64,000 nt of DNA, from assembly GCF_001425575.1 (NCBI RefSeq), contig NZ_LMRD01000007.1, positions 124,001 through 188,000 of the forward strand, written 5' to 3'. This stretch comes from Aurantimonas sp. Leaf443. GTDB lineage: Bacteria > Pseudomonadota > Alphaproteobacteria > Rhizobiales > Rhizobiaceae. The first letter of the stretch is position 1; the number at the start of each line of letters is the position of its first letter. The position numbers and the translations under genes are program-made. Under the pieces are notes generated by a model. That model was not told the DNA's origin, searched no databases, and saw nothing but the letters and a program-made list of their open reading frames with translations. Positions 51,712-60,462 of this stretch are shown in pieces.

Positions 51712-52841
51712 GCGCGGGCTCCCTCGGTGACGGGCGTCTCGCCGGGCCGCGCGACGGCCCTTGCGGCCGGCGGGGCGGCGGCACCCGTCCCGAAGGACAG
51801 GCGGTAGCGCACCAGGATGTCCACCGCGAGGAGGAAGAACAGCATCATCGCCTGGAACACGCCGACGGCGGCCGAGGGCAGGCCGATCGTCGTCTGCGCG
51901 CTCTCGCCCCCGACATAGGTCAGCGCCAGGACGAGGGCGGCGGCGACGATGCCGATCGGGTTCAGGCGCCCGAGAAAGGCGACGATGATGGCGGTGAAGC
52001 CGTAGCCGGTCGGGAACTGCGGCACCATCTGCCCGAAGGGGCCGGCCGCCTCGAAGATTCCGGCAAGCCCGGCGCAGCCCCCGCCCATCAGGAGCGTCAT
52101 CCAGACGACGCGGCTTTCGCGGAAGCCGCCGTAGCGCGCGGCTTGGGCGCTGAGGCCGACGACGCGCACCTGGAAACCGGCGACCGTGCGCGTGACGAGC
52201 ACGAAGGCGGCGAGCGCCAGCGCCAGCGCGGCGGGCACGCCGAGATGGATCAGCGTTCCCGGCACGGCGATCGGCAGCGTCTGATCGGCCGAGAACATCG
52301 CCGTCTGCGGGAAGTTGAAGCCCATCGGGTCCTTCCAGGGCCCGCGCATCAGGTAGTAGAGGAGCTGGATGATCGCGTAGTTCAGCATCAGGCTGGACAG
52401 GATCTCGGAGACGCCGAGCCGCACGCGCAGGAAGGCGGGGATCGAGGCCGCCGCCATGCCGCCGAGGAGGCCGGCGAGGATCATGGCCGGCAGGATCCAG
52501 ATCCCCGTCATGTCCATCGTCAGGAGCGCGACGCCGGTGCCGGCGAGACCGCCCGAGACGTATTGCCCCTCGGCGCCGATGTTCCAGACATTGGCCCGGA
52601 AGCCGACCGACAGGCCGATGGCGATGATGGCGAGCGGGGCCGCCTTCACCAGGAGGTCCTGCCAGCGATAGGGATTGAAGAGTGGCGTGACGAAGATCTC
52701 GCGCACCGCGCCGAACCCGTCATAGCCGAGCAGCGTGAAGGCGATGGCGCCCGTGACGAGCGTCAGCGCCACGGCCAGGACCGGCGTGGCGACCAGCATG
52801 GCGCGGCTCGGCTCGCGCCGTGGGACGAAGGCGAGCGCCAT
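51708..52841 (-). CDS. ABC transporter permease (BMP/nucleoside type), first subunit
   Basis: 377 residues, larger of the two permeases. Transmembrane core with ANVWNIGAEGQYVSGGLAG (the YufP-type signature, near residue 85), SSLMLNYAIIQLLYYL and PTGYGFTAIIVAFLGRLNP. The C-terminal 30 residues are Ala/Pro-rich and cytoplasmic. The stop of the ATPase gene and the ATG share one base (TGATG). It pairs with the next gene product to form the membrane channel of the importer. Confidence 0.9.
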   Translation of the reverse strand: MALAFVPRREPSRAMLVATPVLAVALTLVTGAIAFTLLGYDGFGAVREIFVTPLFNPYRWQDLLVKAAPLAIIAIGLSVGFRANVWNIGAEGQYVSGGLAGTGVALLTMDMTGIWILPAMILAGLLGGMAAASIPAFLRVRLGVSEILSSLMLNYAIIQLLYYLMRGPWKDPMGFNFPQTAMFSADQTLPIAVPGTLIHLGVPAALALALAAFVLVTRTVAGFQVRVVGLSAQAARYGGFRESRVVWMTLLMGGGCAGLAGIFEAAGPFGQMVPQFPTGYGFTAIIVAFLGRLNPIGIVAAALVLALTYVGGESAQTTIGLPSAAVGVFQAMMLFFLLAVDILVRYRLSFGTGAAAPPAARAVARPGETPVTEGARA

Positions 52842-54373
52842 CACGCGGCCTCGGCGGTTTCGGACGGGGCCTCGCCGTGGACGCCGCCCATCAGCAGCCC
52901 GACGCGCTCGATGGAGATGCCCTTCACCTCCATGGACGGCGAGAGGCGCCCCTCGTTGATGACGGCGAGCCGGTCGCAGAGTTCGAGGAGTTCGTCGAGA
53001 TCCTGGCTGACGACGACGATCGAGGCGCCGCGCGCCACGAGATCGATCATCGCTTGGCGGATGAAGGAGGCCGCGCCCGCGTCGACGCCCCAGGTCGGCT
53101 GCGAGACGACGAGGACGGAGGGCTCCTGCCCGATCTCGCGGCCCATGATGAATTTCTGCAGGTTGCCGCCCGACAGGCTGCCCGCCAGGGCCCTGGCGCC
53201 CGTCGCCTTCACCGAGAAGGCCTTGATGACGCCGTCCGCATAGGCGCGGGCCGCGCCAAGATCGAGGAAGCCGCCTCTGGCGAGGCCCTTGCGGCCGCGC
53301 GCCGAGAGGATGGCGTTCTCGGCGAGCGTCAGGCCCGGCACCGCCGCATGGCCGTTGCGCTCCTCGGGCACGGCGGCAAGGCCGAGCCGGCGCCGGGCCG
53401 AGACGCCGAGCGCGGCCACCTCGCGCCCGTCGATGGCGATGGAGCCGGTGACGCCGGCGTCGCGCTCGCCCGAGAGGACTTCGAGGAGCTCGTTCTGCCC
53501 ATTGCCGGCAACGCCCGCGATGCCGAAGATCTCGCCCGCCCGCACGGTGAAGGCGACGTCCTTGAGGCTCGTGCCGAAGGGCGGGGCGCCGGGCGCGGAC
53601 AGATTGGAGACCGTCAGGCGCTCCGCCCCCGCCGCCCCGCCGGATTTCGGCGTCAGCGCCTTCAGGGAGCCGCCGATCATCAGTTCGGCCATGGAGCGCG
53701 TCGTCTCCACCTTCGGGTCGCAGCTGCCCACCACCTTGCCGCCGCGCAGGATCGTCGCGGTGGAGCACAGCGCTTTGATCTCGCCGAGCTTGTGGGAAAT
53801 GTAGAGGATCGAGCAGCCTTCCGCCGAGAGCTGGCGCAGCGTCCGGAACAGAAGCTCCACCTCCTGCGGCGTCAGCACCGAGGTCGGCTCGTCCATGATG
53901 AGGAGCTTCGGGCGCCCGAGAAGCGCGCGCACGATCTCGATGCGCTGGCGCTCGCCGACGGAGAGCGTGTGCACCTCGCGCTGCGGATCGAGCACCAGCC
54001 CGTACTGCTCCATCACCGCGCGCACGCGGGCCTCGAGCTCGCGGCGCGGCGGCGGCTCGTCCATGCCGAGCGCGATGTTCTCGAGCACGGTCATCGCCTC
54101 GAACAGGCAGAAATGCTGGAACACCATGCCGATGCCGAGGCGCCGCGCCTCGCCGGGCGAGGAGACCTGCACGGGCGCGCCATCGAAGCGCATCTCGCCC
54201 TCGTCCGCGCGCTGCACGCCGTAGATGATCTTGACGAGCGTCGACTTGCCCGCGCCGTTCTCGCCGAGCAGCGCGTGGATCTCGCCGGGGGCCACGCAAA
54301 AGGACACGGACTCGTTGGCGACGACGCCGGGGAAGCGCTTCGTGATGCCGGAAAGTTCGAGCCGTGGCGCCAT
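52841..54373 (-). CDS. ABC transporter ATP-binding protein with two ATPase domains
   Basis: 510 residues with two tandem nucleotide-binding domains, as in sugar and nucleoside (YufO-type) importers. The first has Walker A GENGAGKST near residue 36, the LSVGERQRIEI signature and LLIMDEPTSVLTP. The second (from about 260) has a degenerate Walker A (GVAGNGQNELLEVL), typical for these proteins, an LSGGNLQKFIMGRE signature and VSQPTWGVDAGAA. The ATG at 54373 is preferred to an in-frame ATG at 54445 that would overlap xdhC and has no ribosome-binding site. It follows xdhC by 10 bp. Confidence 0.92.
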   Translation of the reverse strand: MAPRLELSGITKRFPGVVANESVSFCVAPGEIHALLGENGAGKSTLVKIIYGVQRADEGEMRFDGAPVQVSSPGEARRLGIGMVFQHFCLFEAMTVLENIALGMDEPPPRRELEARVRAVMEQYGLVLDPQREVHTLSVGERQRIEIVRALLGRPKLLIMDEPTSVLTPQEVELLFRTLRQLSAEGCSILYISHKLGEIKALCSTATILRGGKVVGSCDPKVETTRSMAELMIGGSLKALTPKSGGAAGAERLTVSNLSAPGAPPFGTSLKDVAFTVRAGEIFGIAGVAGNGQNELLEVLSGERDAGVTGSIAIDGREVAALGVSARRRLGLAAVPEERNGHAAVPGLTLAENAILSARGRKGLARGGFLDLGAARAYADGVIKAFSVKATGARALAGSLSGGNLQKFIMGREIGQEPSVLVVSQPTWGVDAGAASFIRQAMIDLVARGASIVVVSQDLDELLELCDRLAVINEGRLSPSMEVKGISIERVGLLMGGVHGEAPSETAEAA

Positions 54374-54383
54374 GGGAAACGCG

Positions 54384-55262
54384 CTATCCCCTTGATCGGA
54401 CGATGGCACCGGGATGAGCGGACGCCGGACTTGCGAAGCGATCATGCAAGGATTCGGCCTGCTTGGAAAGCAGGCAGACGACGATTTCCGCAGCCGTCAA
54501 AGCGGCGATGACGGCCGGCCGTTTGTCGCGCAGCGCGCTGCCCCCGATCGGCAGCGTCAGGCGCGTGAACTCCGCCCCCCGCCCCTCGGCCGCGAGGTGG
54601 CGCCGGAAGCGCTCGCCCTTCGTGCGCGACCCGATCATGCCGACATAGGCCGCATCGGCGCGCCCGAGCGCTGCGGCGGCGAGGAGGAAGTCGAGCCCGT
54701 GATCGTGCGTCATCACGAGATAGGCGGTGCCGGCGGGCGCGGCCTCGATCTCGGCCTCCGGCAGCGCCGCCGCCACCGTCTCGACGCCGGCCGGGCCGTC
54801 GCGAAGCGTCTCGGGCCGCGTGTCGACGAGGCGCGTGCGGATCGGCAGCGGCGAGAGCGCCAGCGCCAGCGCGCGGCCGGTATGGCCGGCGCCGAGGATC
54901 AGCGCCAGCGGCAGCGACGCGCGATTGGCGCGTTCGGCCTCGTCCAGCTCGCCGAGAAGCGCGCGGTCGAGGCGCCGCAGGGAGAGGCGGACATGCCCGC
55001 CGCAGCATTGCCCGATCTCCGGCCCGAGCGGCACGGCCATCTCGCCCCGGGCATCGCCGGACACCAGCATGGCGCGGGCCCGCGCGATGGCGTCGTATTC
55101 CAGCCGCCCGCCGCCGATCGTGCCCGCGCTCCCCCCGGCCGTCACCGCCATCGCCGCCCCCGCCTCGCGCGGCGTCGAGCCGTAGGCCTGCGTCACGGTG
55201 ACGAGGATCGTGGGCTCGCCGCGGGCCAGAAGGGTCGCGAGATGGCCGGCGGGAAGGGTCAC
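54384..55262 (-). CDS. xdhC: Xanthine dehydrogenase accessory protein XdhC
   Basis: 292 residues. Chaperone that binds and sulfurates the molybdenum cofactor before insertion into XdhB. The N-terminal domain has TQAYGSTPREAGAAM, GTIGGGRLEYDA and the QCCGGHVRL Cys pair; the C-terminal half is a Rossmann-like domain (LILGAGHTGRALALAL; YVGMIGSRTK). It starts at GTG (55262), preceded by GGGAAGG; no in-frame ATG is nearby. Located between xdhB (52-bp gap) and the ABC importer genes in one operon. Confidence 0.93.
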   Translation of the reverse strand: MTLPAGHLATLLARGEPTILVTVTQAYGSTPREAGAAMAVTAGGSAGTIGGGRLEYDAIARARAMLVSGDARGEMAVPLGPEIGQCCGGHVRLSLRRLDRALLGELDEAERANRASLPLALILGAGHTGRALALALSPLPIRTRLVDTRPETLRDGPAGVETVAAALPEAEIEAAPAGTAYLVMTHDHGLDFLLAAAALGRADAAYVGMIGSRTKGERFRRHLAAEGRGAEFTRLTLPIGGSALRDKRPAVIAALTAAEIVVCLLSKQAESLHDRFASPASAHPGAIVRSRG

Positions 55263-55314
55263 GGGGCCGGCCTTCCCTGCGGCCGGGCGGAGAGGCGGGA
55301 GCGTCGCGCCATTC

Positions 55315-57705
55315 TCACGCCCCCCGCACCGCTTCGACCGCGTCCAGCACGCGTTCGGGCGTCGCCGGCGCGTCGAGACTGGGGAAGGCGCGGCCGTTTC
55401 CGGCGGCGACGACGGCGTCGGTCAGGGCCGAGAAGACCGAGATCGCCAGCATGAAGGGCGGCTCGCCCACGGCCTTGGAGCGATAGATCGTCGCCGCGCG
55501 GTTCTCGCCCTTCGCCCAGAGCGCGATGCGCAGGTCGTCCGGCCGGTCGCCGGCGGTCGGGATCTTGTAGGTGGAGGGCGCGTGGGTGCGAAGGCGCCCC
55601 GCCTTGTCCCACCACAATTCCTCGCTCGTCAGCCAGCCCATGCCCTGGATGAAGCCGCCCTCGATCTGGCCGAGATCCAGCGCCGGGTTCAGCGAACGGC
55701 CGACATCGTGCAGGATGTCGGCGCGCAGGAGCCGGTATTCGCCGGTGAGCGTGTCGATCGCGACTTCCGAACAGGCCGCGCCGTAGGCGAAGTAGTAGAA
55801 GGGCGTGCCGCTGGCGCTCTCGCGGTCGTAATGGATGCCGGGCGTGGCGTAGAAGCCGGTGGAGGAGAGCGAGACGCGGGCGAGATAGGCCTCGCCCACG
55901 AGATCCTCGAAGCGCTTCAGCGCGTTGCCGACGCGCACGCTGTTGCCCTCGAAGATCACGGTTTCCCTGTCGACCTTGTAGGTCTCGGCGGCGAAGTCGA
56001 TCAGGCGGGTCTTGATCGTGCGCGCGGCCGCCTGCGCGGCCATGCCGTTGAGGTCGGAGCCCGACGAGGCCGCCGTCGCGGACGTGTTGGGGACCTTGGC
56101 CGTCGTCGTGCCGGTGATCTTCACGCGCGAGACGTCGATCTGGAACTCCTGCGCCACGACCTGCGCCACCTTGGTGAAGAGCCCCTGCCCCATCTCCGTG
56201 CCGCCGTGATTCAACTGCACCGATCCGTCCTTGTAGACATGGACGAGCGCGCCGGCCTGGTTGAGATGGCTCGTGGTGAAGGAGATGCCGAACTTCACCG
56301 GCGTCAGCGCCAGCCCCTTCTTCAGCACCGTGTTCCCCGCGTTGAAGGCCGAAACCGCCGCGCGGCGGGCGCGATAGTCGCTGGAGACCTCCAGTTCCTC
56401 CACCATCTGCGCGATCACGCTGTCGGTCACCGCCATGTGGTAGGGCGTCGATCCGGACCCGTCGGCGGGGTAGAAATTGGCCTTGCGAAGATCGAGCGGG
56501 TCCATCTTCAGCGCGAAGGCCGCGTGGTCGAACGCGCGCTCGATGCCGATCATGCCCTGCGGGCCGCCGAAGCCGCGAAAGGCCGTGTTGGAGACGGTGT
56601 TGGTCTTGAGGCGGCGCGAGCGGATGCGCGCGGCGGGGATGAGATAGGCATTGTCGGCATGGAACATCGCCCGGTCGGCGATGGCGCCCGAAAGGTCCTT
56701 GGAATAGCCGCAGCGGATGAAGTGGCGCTGGTCGGCGGCGACGAGCCGACCGTCCTCGGAAAAGCCGAGATCGTATTCGACGCGCGCCTCGTGGCGCTTG
56801 CCGGTCATCTCCATGTCGTCGTCGCGGTCGAGCCGGCACTTGGCGGGCCGCCCGGTCTTCACCGCCGCGAGCGCGGCGACGCAGGCGAAGAGCGCCGGCT
56901 GGCTCTCCTTGCCGCCGAAGCCCCCGCCCATGCGCCGCACCTCCACCACCACGCAATGGTCGGGCACGCCCAGCATCTTGGCGACATTGTGCTGGACTTC
57001 CGACGGGTGCTGCGTGGAGGACTTCACCAGGACGTCGCCGTCCTCCATCGGCACGGCGACGGCGATCTGGCCCTCGAGATAGAAATGGTCCTGCCCGCCG
57101 ACCTCCAGCCGGCCGCGCACCCGCAGCGGGGCGGCCTCGAGCGCGGCCACGGCGTGCCGGCGCCTCATCTCGTGCGGCGGGAGGAGGTCCTCGCCGGCAG
57201 CGTCCGCCGCCGCGATCGCCTCGTCCATCGAGATCGCCGCCGGCAGGTCCTCGTAGTCGATCCGGGCGAGCCTTGCGGCGCTGCGCGCGGCCGCCAGCGT
57301 CTCGCCGGCGACGGCGAAGATCGGCTGGCCGACATAGTGCACGCTGTCGTTCGGGAAGATCGGATCGTCGCCGAAGACGGGCGAATAGTCGTTCCGGCCG
57401 GGAATGTCGTCCGCCGTCAGGACCGCGCGCACGCCCGGCGCGGTGCGCACGGCCGAGAGGTCCACCGAGACGAGCCGGGCATGAGCGCGCGTCGCCATGG
57501 CGATGTAGATCTGCAGCGTGCCCGGCAGTTCGGGATCGTCGTCGATGTAGCGGGCCGCGCCCGACACGTGCTTGGCGCCGCTGTCATGGGCGAGCGGCGC
57601 GGCGACGCCGCCGCGGATCGGCGTGACGGCGGCCGGCGCCTCGCCGAGATCGGCGGCCGGCACGGTGCCGGCGACGCCCCGGTCCTGGATGCGGGTCTCG
57701 TCCAT
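55315..57705 (-). CDS. xdhB: Xanthine dehydrogenase molybdopterin-binding subunit XdhB
   Basis: 796 residues. Catalytic large subunit oxidising hypoxanthine and xanthine to urate. Signatures: HVSGAARYIDD at the N-terminus, GQDHFYLEGQIAV, RRMGGGFGGKES, the AFRGFGGPQGM arginine loop, GTEMGQGLFTKV, and the C-terminal AVGEPPFMLAIS with the base-catalytic Glu. The ATG shares one base with the xdhA stop (TGATG). The long open frame upstream over xdhA is non-coding. Partner subunits and chaperone are in the same operon. Confidence 0.96.
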   Translation of the reverse strand: MDETRIQDRGVAGTVPAADLGEAPAAVTPIRGGVAAPLAHDSGAKHVSGAARYIDDDPELPGTLQIYIAMATRAHARLVSVDLSAVRTAPGVRAVLTADDIPGRNDYSPVFGDDPIFPNDSVHYVGQPIFAVAGETLAAARSAARLARIDYEDLPAAISMDEAIAAADAAGEDLLPPHEMRRRHAVAALEAAPLRVRGRLEVGGQDHFYLEGQIAVAVPMEDGDVLVKSSTQHPSEVQHNVAKMLGVPDHCVVVEVRRMGGGFGGKESQPALFACVAALAAVKTGRPAKCRLDRDDDMEMTGKRHEARVEYDLGFSEDGRLVAADQRHFIRCGYSKDLSGAIADRAMFHADNAYLIPAARIRSRRLKTNTVSNTAFRGFGGPQGMIGIERAFDHAAFALKMDPLDLRKANFYPADGSGSTPYHMAVTDSVIAQMVEELEVSSDYRARRAAVSAFNAGNTVLKKGLALTPVKFGISFTTSHLNQAGALVHVYKDGSVQLNHGGTEMGQGLFTKVAQVVAQEFQIDVSRVKITGTTTAKVPNTSATAASSGSDLNGMAAQAAARTIKTRLIDFAAETYKVDRETVIFEGNSVRVGNALKRFEDLVGEAYLARVSLSSTGFYATPGIHYDRESASGTPFYYFAYGAACSEVAIDTLTGEYRLLRADILHDVGRSLNPALDLGQIEGGFIQGMGWLTSEELWWDKAGRLRTHAPSTYKIPTAGDRPDDLRIALWAKGENRAATIYRSKAVGEPPFMLAISVFSALTDAVVAAGNGRAFPSLDAPATPERVLDAVEAVRGA

Positions 57706-59168
57706 CAGCCCGCCTCCGCCAGCGCGTCGAGGCGCGGCGCCTCGCCCGCCTCTTCCATCTGGAAGCGGCGCAGGAGATTCTGCGCCGCCTTCAGGCGATA
57801 GGCCGCCGAGGCGCGCATGTCGGTGAGCGGGGTGAAATCCTGCGCCAGCGCCAGCGCCGCGCGCTCGGCCGCTTGCGCGTCGAAGGGCCGGCCGAGAAGC
57901 GCGGCTTCCGCCTGCGGCGCGCGCTTCGGCGTGCCCGCCATGCCGCCGAAGGCCAGCCGCGCCTCGGCGACGGTGCCGTTCGAGACCGTCAGGCGGAAGG
58001 CGGCCATGACGGCGGAAATGTCGGACTCCCGCCGCTTGGAGATCTTGTGCGCGAAGAAGCGGTGCGACGCGTCGAGAACCGGCACCTCGACGGCAACGAC
58101 GAACTCGCCCGCCGCCCGGTCCTGGCGGCCATAGTCGAGGAAGAAGGCCTCGATCGGCAGGGCGCGCATGTCGTCGCCGCGGCGAAGATGGAGGACCGCG
58201 CCGAGCGCGATGAGCAGCGGCGGCAGGTCGCCGATGGGCGAGCCATTGGCGATATTGCCGCCGATCGTGCCGACATTGCGCACCTGATAGCCGGCGAAGC
58301 GCCGCATCGTCTCGGCAATGTCGGGGTGAAGCGCCCCCAGCCGCTCGTGCACGATGCGATGGGTGACGGCGGCGCCGAAATAGAGCCGCCCCTCCCCCTC
58401 CTCGACATGGGCGAGGTCGCGCACCCGCGAAATGTCGAGAAGCGAGGGCAGGTCGCGATGCTGCTTGGTCACCCAGAGGCCGATATCGGTCGCACCGGCG
58501 AGGACGGTCGCCTGCGGGTCGGCGGCATAGAGATCGGCGAAGGCGTCGACATCGCCCGGCGAGGCGAAGCGCCTGCCTTCGTGGGCGTAGAGGAAGGGCG
58601 CCGTGCCGCGCATCTCGCCGAGCCGGGCGGCGAGCGCTTCGTCCGCCGCGCGCGTGTCCGGCCGGGGCGCGTCCTTGAGGGCGAGCCCCGCCTCGACGAT
58701 CGGCCCGTAGCCGGTGCAGCGGCAGAGATTGCCGGAGACGAGGTCCTTCACCGACTGGCGGTCGACGATCGAGCCGTTCATCCAGCCGGCGTGGAGCTGC
58801 ATGGCGAAGCCCGGCGTGCAGAAGCCGCACTGGCTGGCATGGCGCTCCACCATCTCGGCCGCCAGCGGATGATCGCCCGACCCCATCACGTGCTCCACCG
58901 TCTCCACGGCGCGCCCGTCGAGGCTCGGCAGGAACTGGATGCAGGCGTTCACCGCCCGGCGCGTCAGCCCGCCCGTCTCGTCCGGCTCCATCATCAGGAT
59001 GGTGCAGGCGCCGCAGTCGCCTTCCGCGCAGCCCTCCTTCGTGCCGACCAGCCGCTCGGCGCGGCGCAGATGCTCCAGCAGCGTCGTGGTCGGAGCGACG
59101 CCCTCGACGCTGCGCTCCTCGCCGTTGAGGACGAAGCGGATCGGGCGGGTGGCGGCGGCGCTCTCCAT
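57705..59168 (-). CDS. xdhA: Xanthine dehydrogenase small subunit XdhA (FAD and two [2Fe-2S])
   Basis: 487 residues. The plant-type [2Fe-2S] domain has C47, C52, C55 and C76; the second helical [2Fe-2S] domain has C114, C117, C149 and C151 (SQCGFCTPGF; NLCRCTGYGPI). The FAD domain begins near 190, with TVLAGATDIGLWVTKQ and RNVGTIGGNIANGSPIGD. It passes electrons from the molybdenum site to NAD+. The start at 59168 is 2 nt past the uraH stop codon. Conserved xdhA-xdhB-xdhC order. Confidence 0.95.
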   Translation of the reverse strand: MESAAATRPIRFVLNGEERSVEGVAPTTTLLEHLRRAERLVGTKEGCAEGDCGACTILMMEPDETGGLTRRAVNACIQFLPSLDGRAVETVEHVMGSGDHPLAAEMVERHASQCGFCTPGFAMQLHAGWMNGSIVDRQSVKDLVSGNLCRCTGYGPIVEAGLALKDAPRPDTRAADEALAARLGEMRGTAPFLYAHEGRRFASPGDVDAFADLYAADPQATVLAGATDIGLWVTKQHRDLPSLLDISRVRDLAHVEEGEGRLYFGAAVTHRIVHERLGALHPDIAETMRRFAGYQVRNVGTIGGNIANGSPIGDLPPLLIALGAVLHLRRGDDMRALPIEAFFLDYGRQDRAAGEFVVAVEVPVLDASHRFFAHKISKRRESDISAVMAAFRLTVSNGTVAEARLAFGGMAGTPKRAPQAEAALLGRPFDAQAAERAALALAQDFTPLTDMRASAAYRLKAAQNLLRRFQMEEAGEAPRLDALAEAG

Positions 59169-59170
59169 CC

Positions 59171-59533
59171 TCAGCTGCCCCTGTAGGTCGAGAAGCCGTA
59201 GGGGCTGAGAAGCAGCGGCACGTGATAGTGGCGCGCCTCGGCCATGCCGAAGCGGATGACGATGTCGGAGAGGAATTTCGGCTCCGGCAGCGCGCCGGCC
59301 GTGGCATCGAGATAGGCGCCGGCCGAGAAGACGAGCTCGTAGGTGCCGATCCGGAAGGTCTCGCCCGCCATCAGCGGCGCGTCGCAGCGCCCGTCCGCGT
59401 TGGTCACGGCCTCGGCGACCGGCTCGCGCGCGTCGCCGGCCAGGCGGAACAGCGCGACGGGAATGCCCTTCGCGGGCTTGCCGGTGCTCGTGTCGAGCAC
59501 ATGTGTCGTCAACCGGGCGTCGCCTTCGGCCAT
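59171..59533 (-). CDS. uraH: 5-hydroxyisourate hydrolase (transthyretin-like) UraH
   Basis: 120 residues. It hydrolyses 5-hydroxyisourate, the product of PuuD, to OHCU. Family signatures: LTTHVLDTSTGKPA at the N-terminus, the internal RIGTYELVF, and the C-terminal YRGS tetrapeptide that marks the enzyme rather than transthyretin. His in THVLD and HYHVP supply active-site residues. First gene of the eight-gene minus-strand operon running to the BMP gene. A 16-bp inverted repeat lies 18 nt upstream of the start codon, placed to control the whole operon. Confidence 0.95.
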   Translation of the reverse strand: MAEGDARLTTHVLDTSTGKPAKGIPVALFRLAGDAREPVAEAVTNADGRCDAPLMAGETFRIGTYELVFSAGAYLDATAGALPEPKFLSDIVIRFGMAEARHYHVPLLLSPYGFSTYRGS

Positions 59534-59551
59534 GCAGGGGTGCCTCGTTTT

Positions 59552-59567
59552 TTGACCGTCCGGTCAA
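59552..59567. promoter_or_regulatory. RutR-like inverted repeat upstream of uraH
   Basis: TTGACCG-TC-CGGTCAA is a perfect 7-bp inverted repeat with a 2-bp spacer, 18 nt upstream of the uraH ATG. It differs from the RutR consensus TTGACCA-nn-TGGTCAA only at the innermost base of each arm. RutR is a TetR-family pyrimidine sensor that also touches purine-degradation genes in E. coli. A TetR-family repressor at this site could control the uraH-xdh-ABC operon. No TetR gene is in the window. Confidence 0.6.
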
Positions 59568-59697
59568 GCAGTCTGCACCGCGCCCGGCGGCGGCGGCAAG
59601 CGGAAACGGTGCCGCGCCGCGCAGTTTCGCGCGAAGCGTTTCCCGCCGTCGCCCGGCGGCATCGCCTCGCCCGTCAGGCCTCGTTCGGAGATGCGCC

Positions 59698-60372
59698 ATG
59701 CGCCAGGAGACGGCTTTCCTCTTCGACCTCGACGGGACGCTCGTCGACAGCGTCTACCAGCATGTCCTGGCCTGGAAGGAGGCGCTGGACGCGGAGGGCA
59801 TCGAGCTCTCGGTCTGGCGCATCCACCGCAAGATCGGCATGAGCGGCGGGCTCTTCACCAACCAGCTCCTGCGCGAGACGGATATCGAGATCACGCCCGA
59901 GCGCAGCGAGCGGCTGCGGGCGCGCCATGCCGAGGCCTATGGCCGGCTCGCCCATCAAATCGTGCCGCTGCCCGGCGCCGTGGCGCTGCTGGCGGCGCTC
60001 GACGCGATCGGCCTGAAATGGGCCATCGCGACCAGCGGGCGCATGGAGACGGCCCGGTACAATCTCGACAAGCTCGGCGTCGATCCCGGCAAGGTGCCCG
60101 TCGTCACGCGCGACCTCGTCAAATACGCCAAGCCCGATCCCGATCTCTTCGTGGCGGCCGCCGAGCGGCTCGGGGTCGATCCCGCGACCTGTCTCGTCGT
60201 CGGCGATTCGATCTGGGACATGCTGGCCGCCCAGCGCTGCCGGGCGCTCGGCGTCGGCCTCCTGTGCGGGGGCTACGGCGAGAACGAGCTGGAGCGGGCC
60301 GGCGCCTACCGCGTCTACGAGGACCCGGCCGACATGCTGCGCCATCTCGACGAACTGGGCGGCCGGCGCTGA
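59698..60372 (+). CDS. HAD family phosphatase (phosphoglycolate phosphatase/beta-phosphoglucomutase-like)
   Basis: 224 residues. HAD motif I is FDLDGTLVDS with nucleophile Asp10 and acid/base Asp12; motif II is the IATSGR segment, motif III the Lys in YAKPDPDLF and motif IV GDSIWDM. The helical cap (about 15-85, with WRIHRKIGMSGGLF) is of the subclass I type. The substrate is a small phosphorylated metabolite that cannot be fixed by sequence alone. GGAG lies 8 nt before the ATG. It lies between two purine-degradation operons; a role in handling 2-phosphoglycolate or other products of glyoxylate metabolism is conceivable but speculative. Confidence 0.82.
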   Translation: MRQETAFLFDLDGTLVDSVYQHVLAWKEALDAEGIELSVWRIHRKIGMSGGLFTNQLLRETDIEITPERSERLRARHAEAYGRLAHQIVPLPGAVALLAALDAIGLKWAIATSGRMETARYNLDKLGVDPGKVPVVTRDLVKYAKPDPDLFVAAAERLGVDPATCLVVGDSIWDMLAAQRCRALGVGLLCGGYGENELERAGAYRVYEDPADMLRHLDELGGRR

Positions 60373-60462
60373 CGCGAAGCGCCGCGAGCGGGCGCCGCGC
60401 GCATTGATCGCCCGGCGCTTCCTCTGATACCCCGGTCGGACCATCACCGAGGAGCCTCGTCG

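Noticed and set aside
57706-59307. N-terminal extension of xdhB over xdhA
   Set aside because: XdhB homology begins at the ATG at 57705, and xdhA fills the region in its own frame with both iron-sulfur motifs.
60403-60430. Promoter for puuE-uraD (TTGATC followed by a TGATAC-like box)
   Set aside because: The spacing to the best -10 match is only about 15 bp, and the alternative at 17 bp (ATACCC) is poor; not strong enough to list.
60431-60455. Second copy of the RutR-like operator before puuE
   Set aside because: CGGTCGGACC has only a partial inverted repeat and lacks the TTGAC/GTCAA arms seen at 59552-59567.
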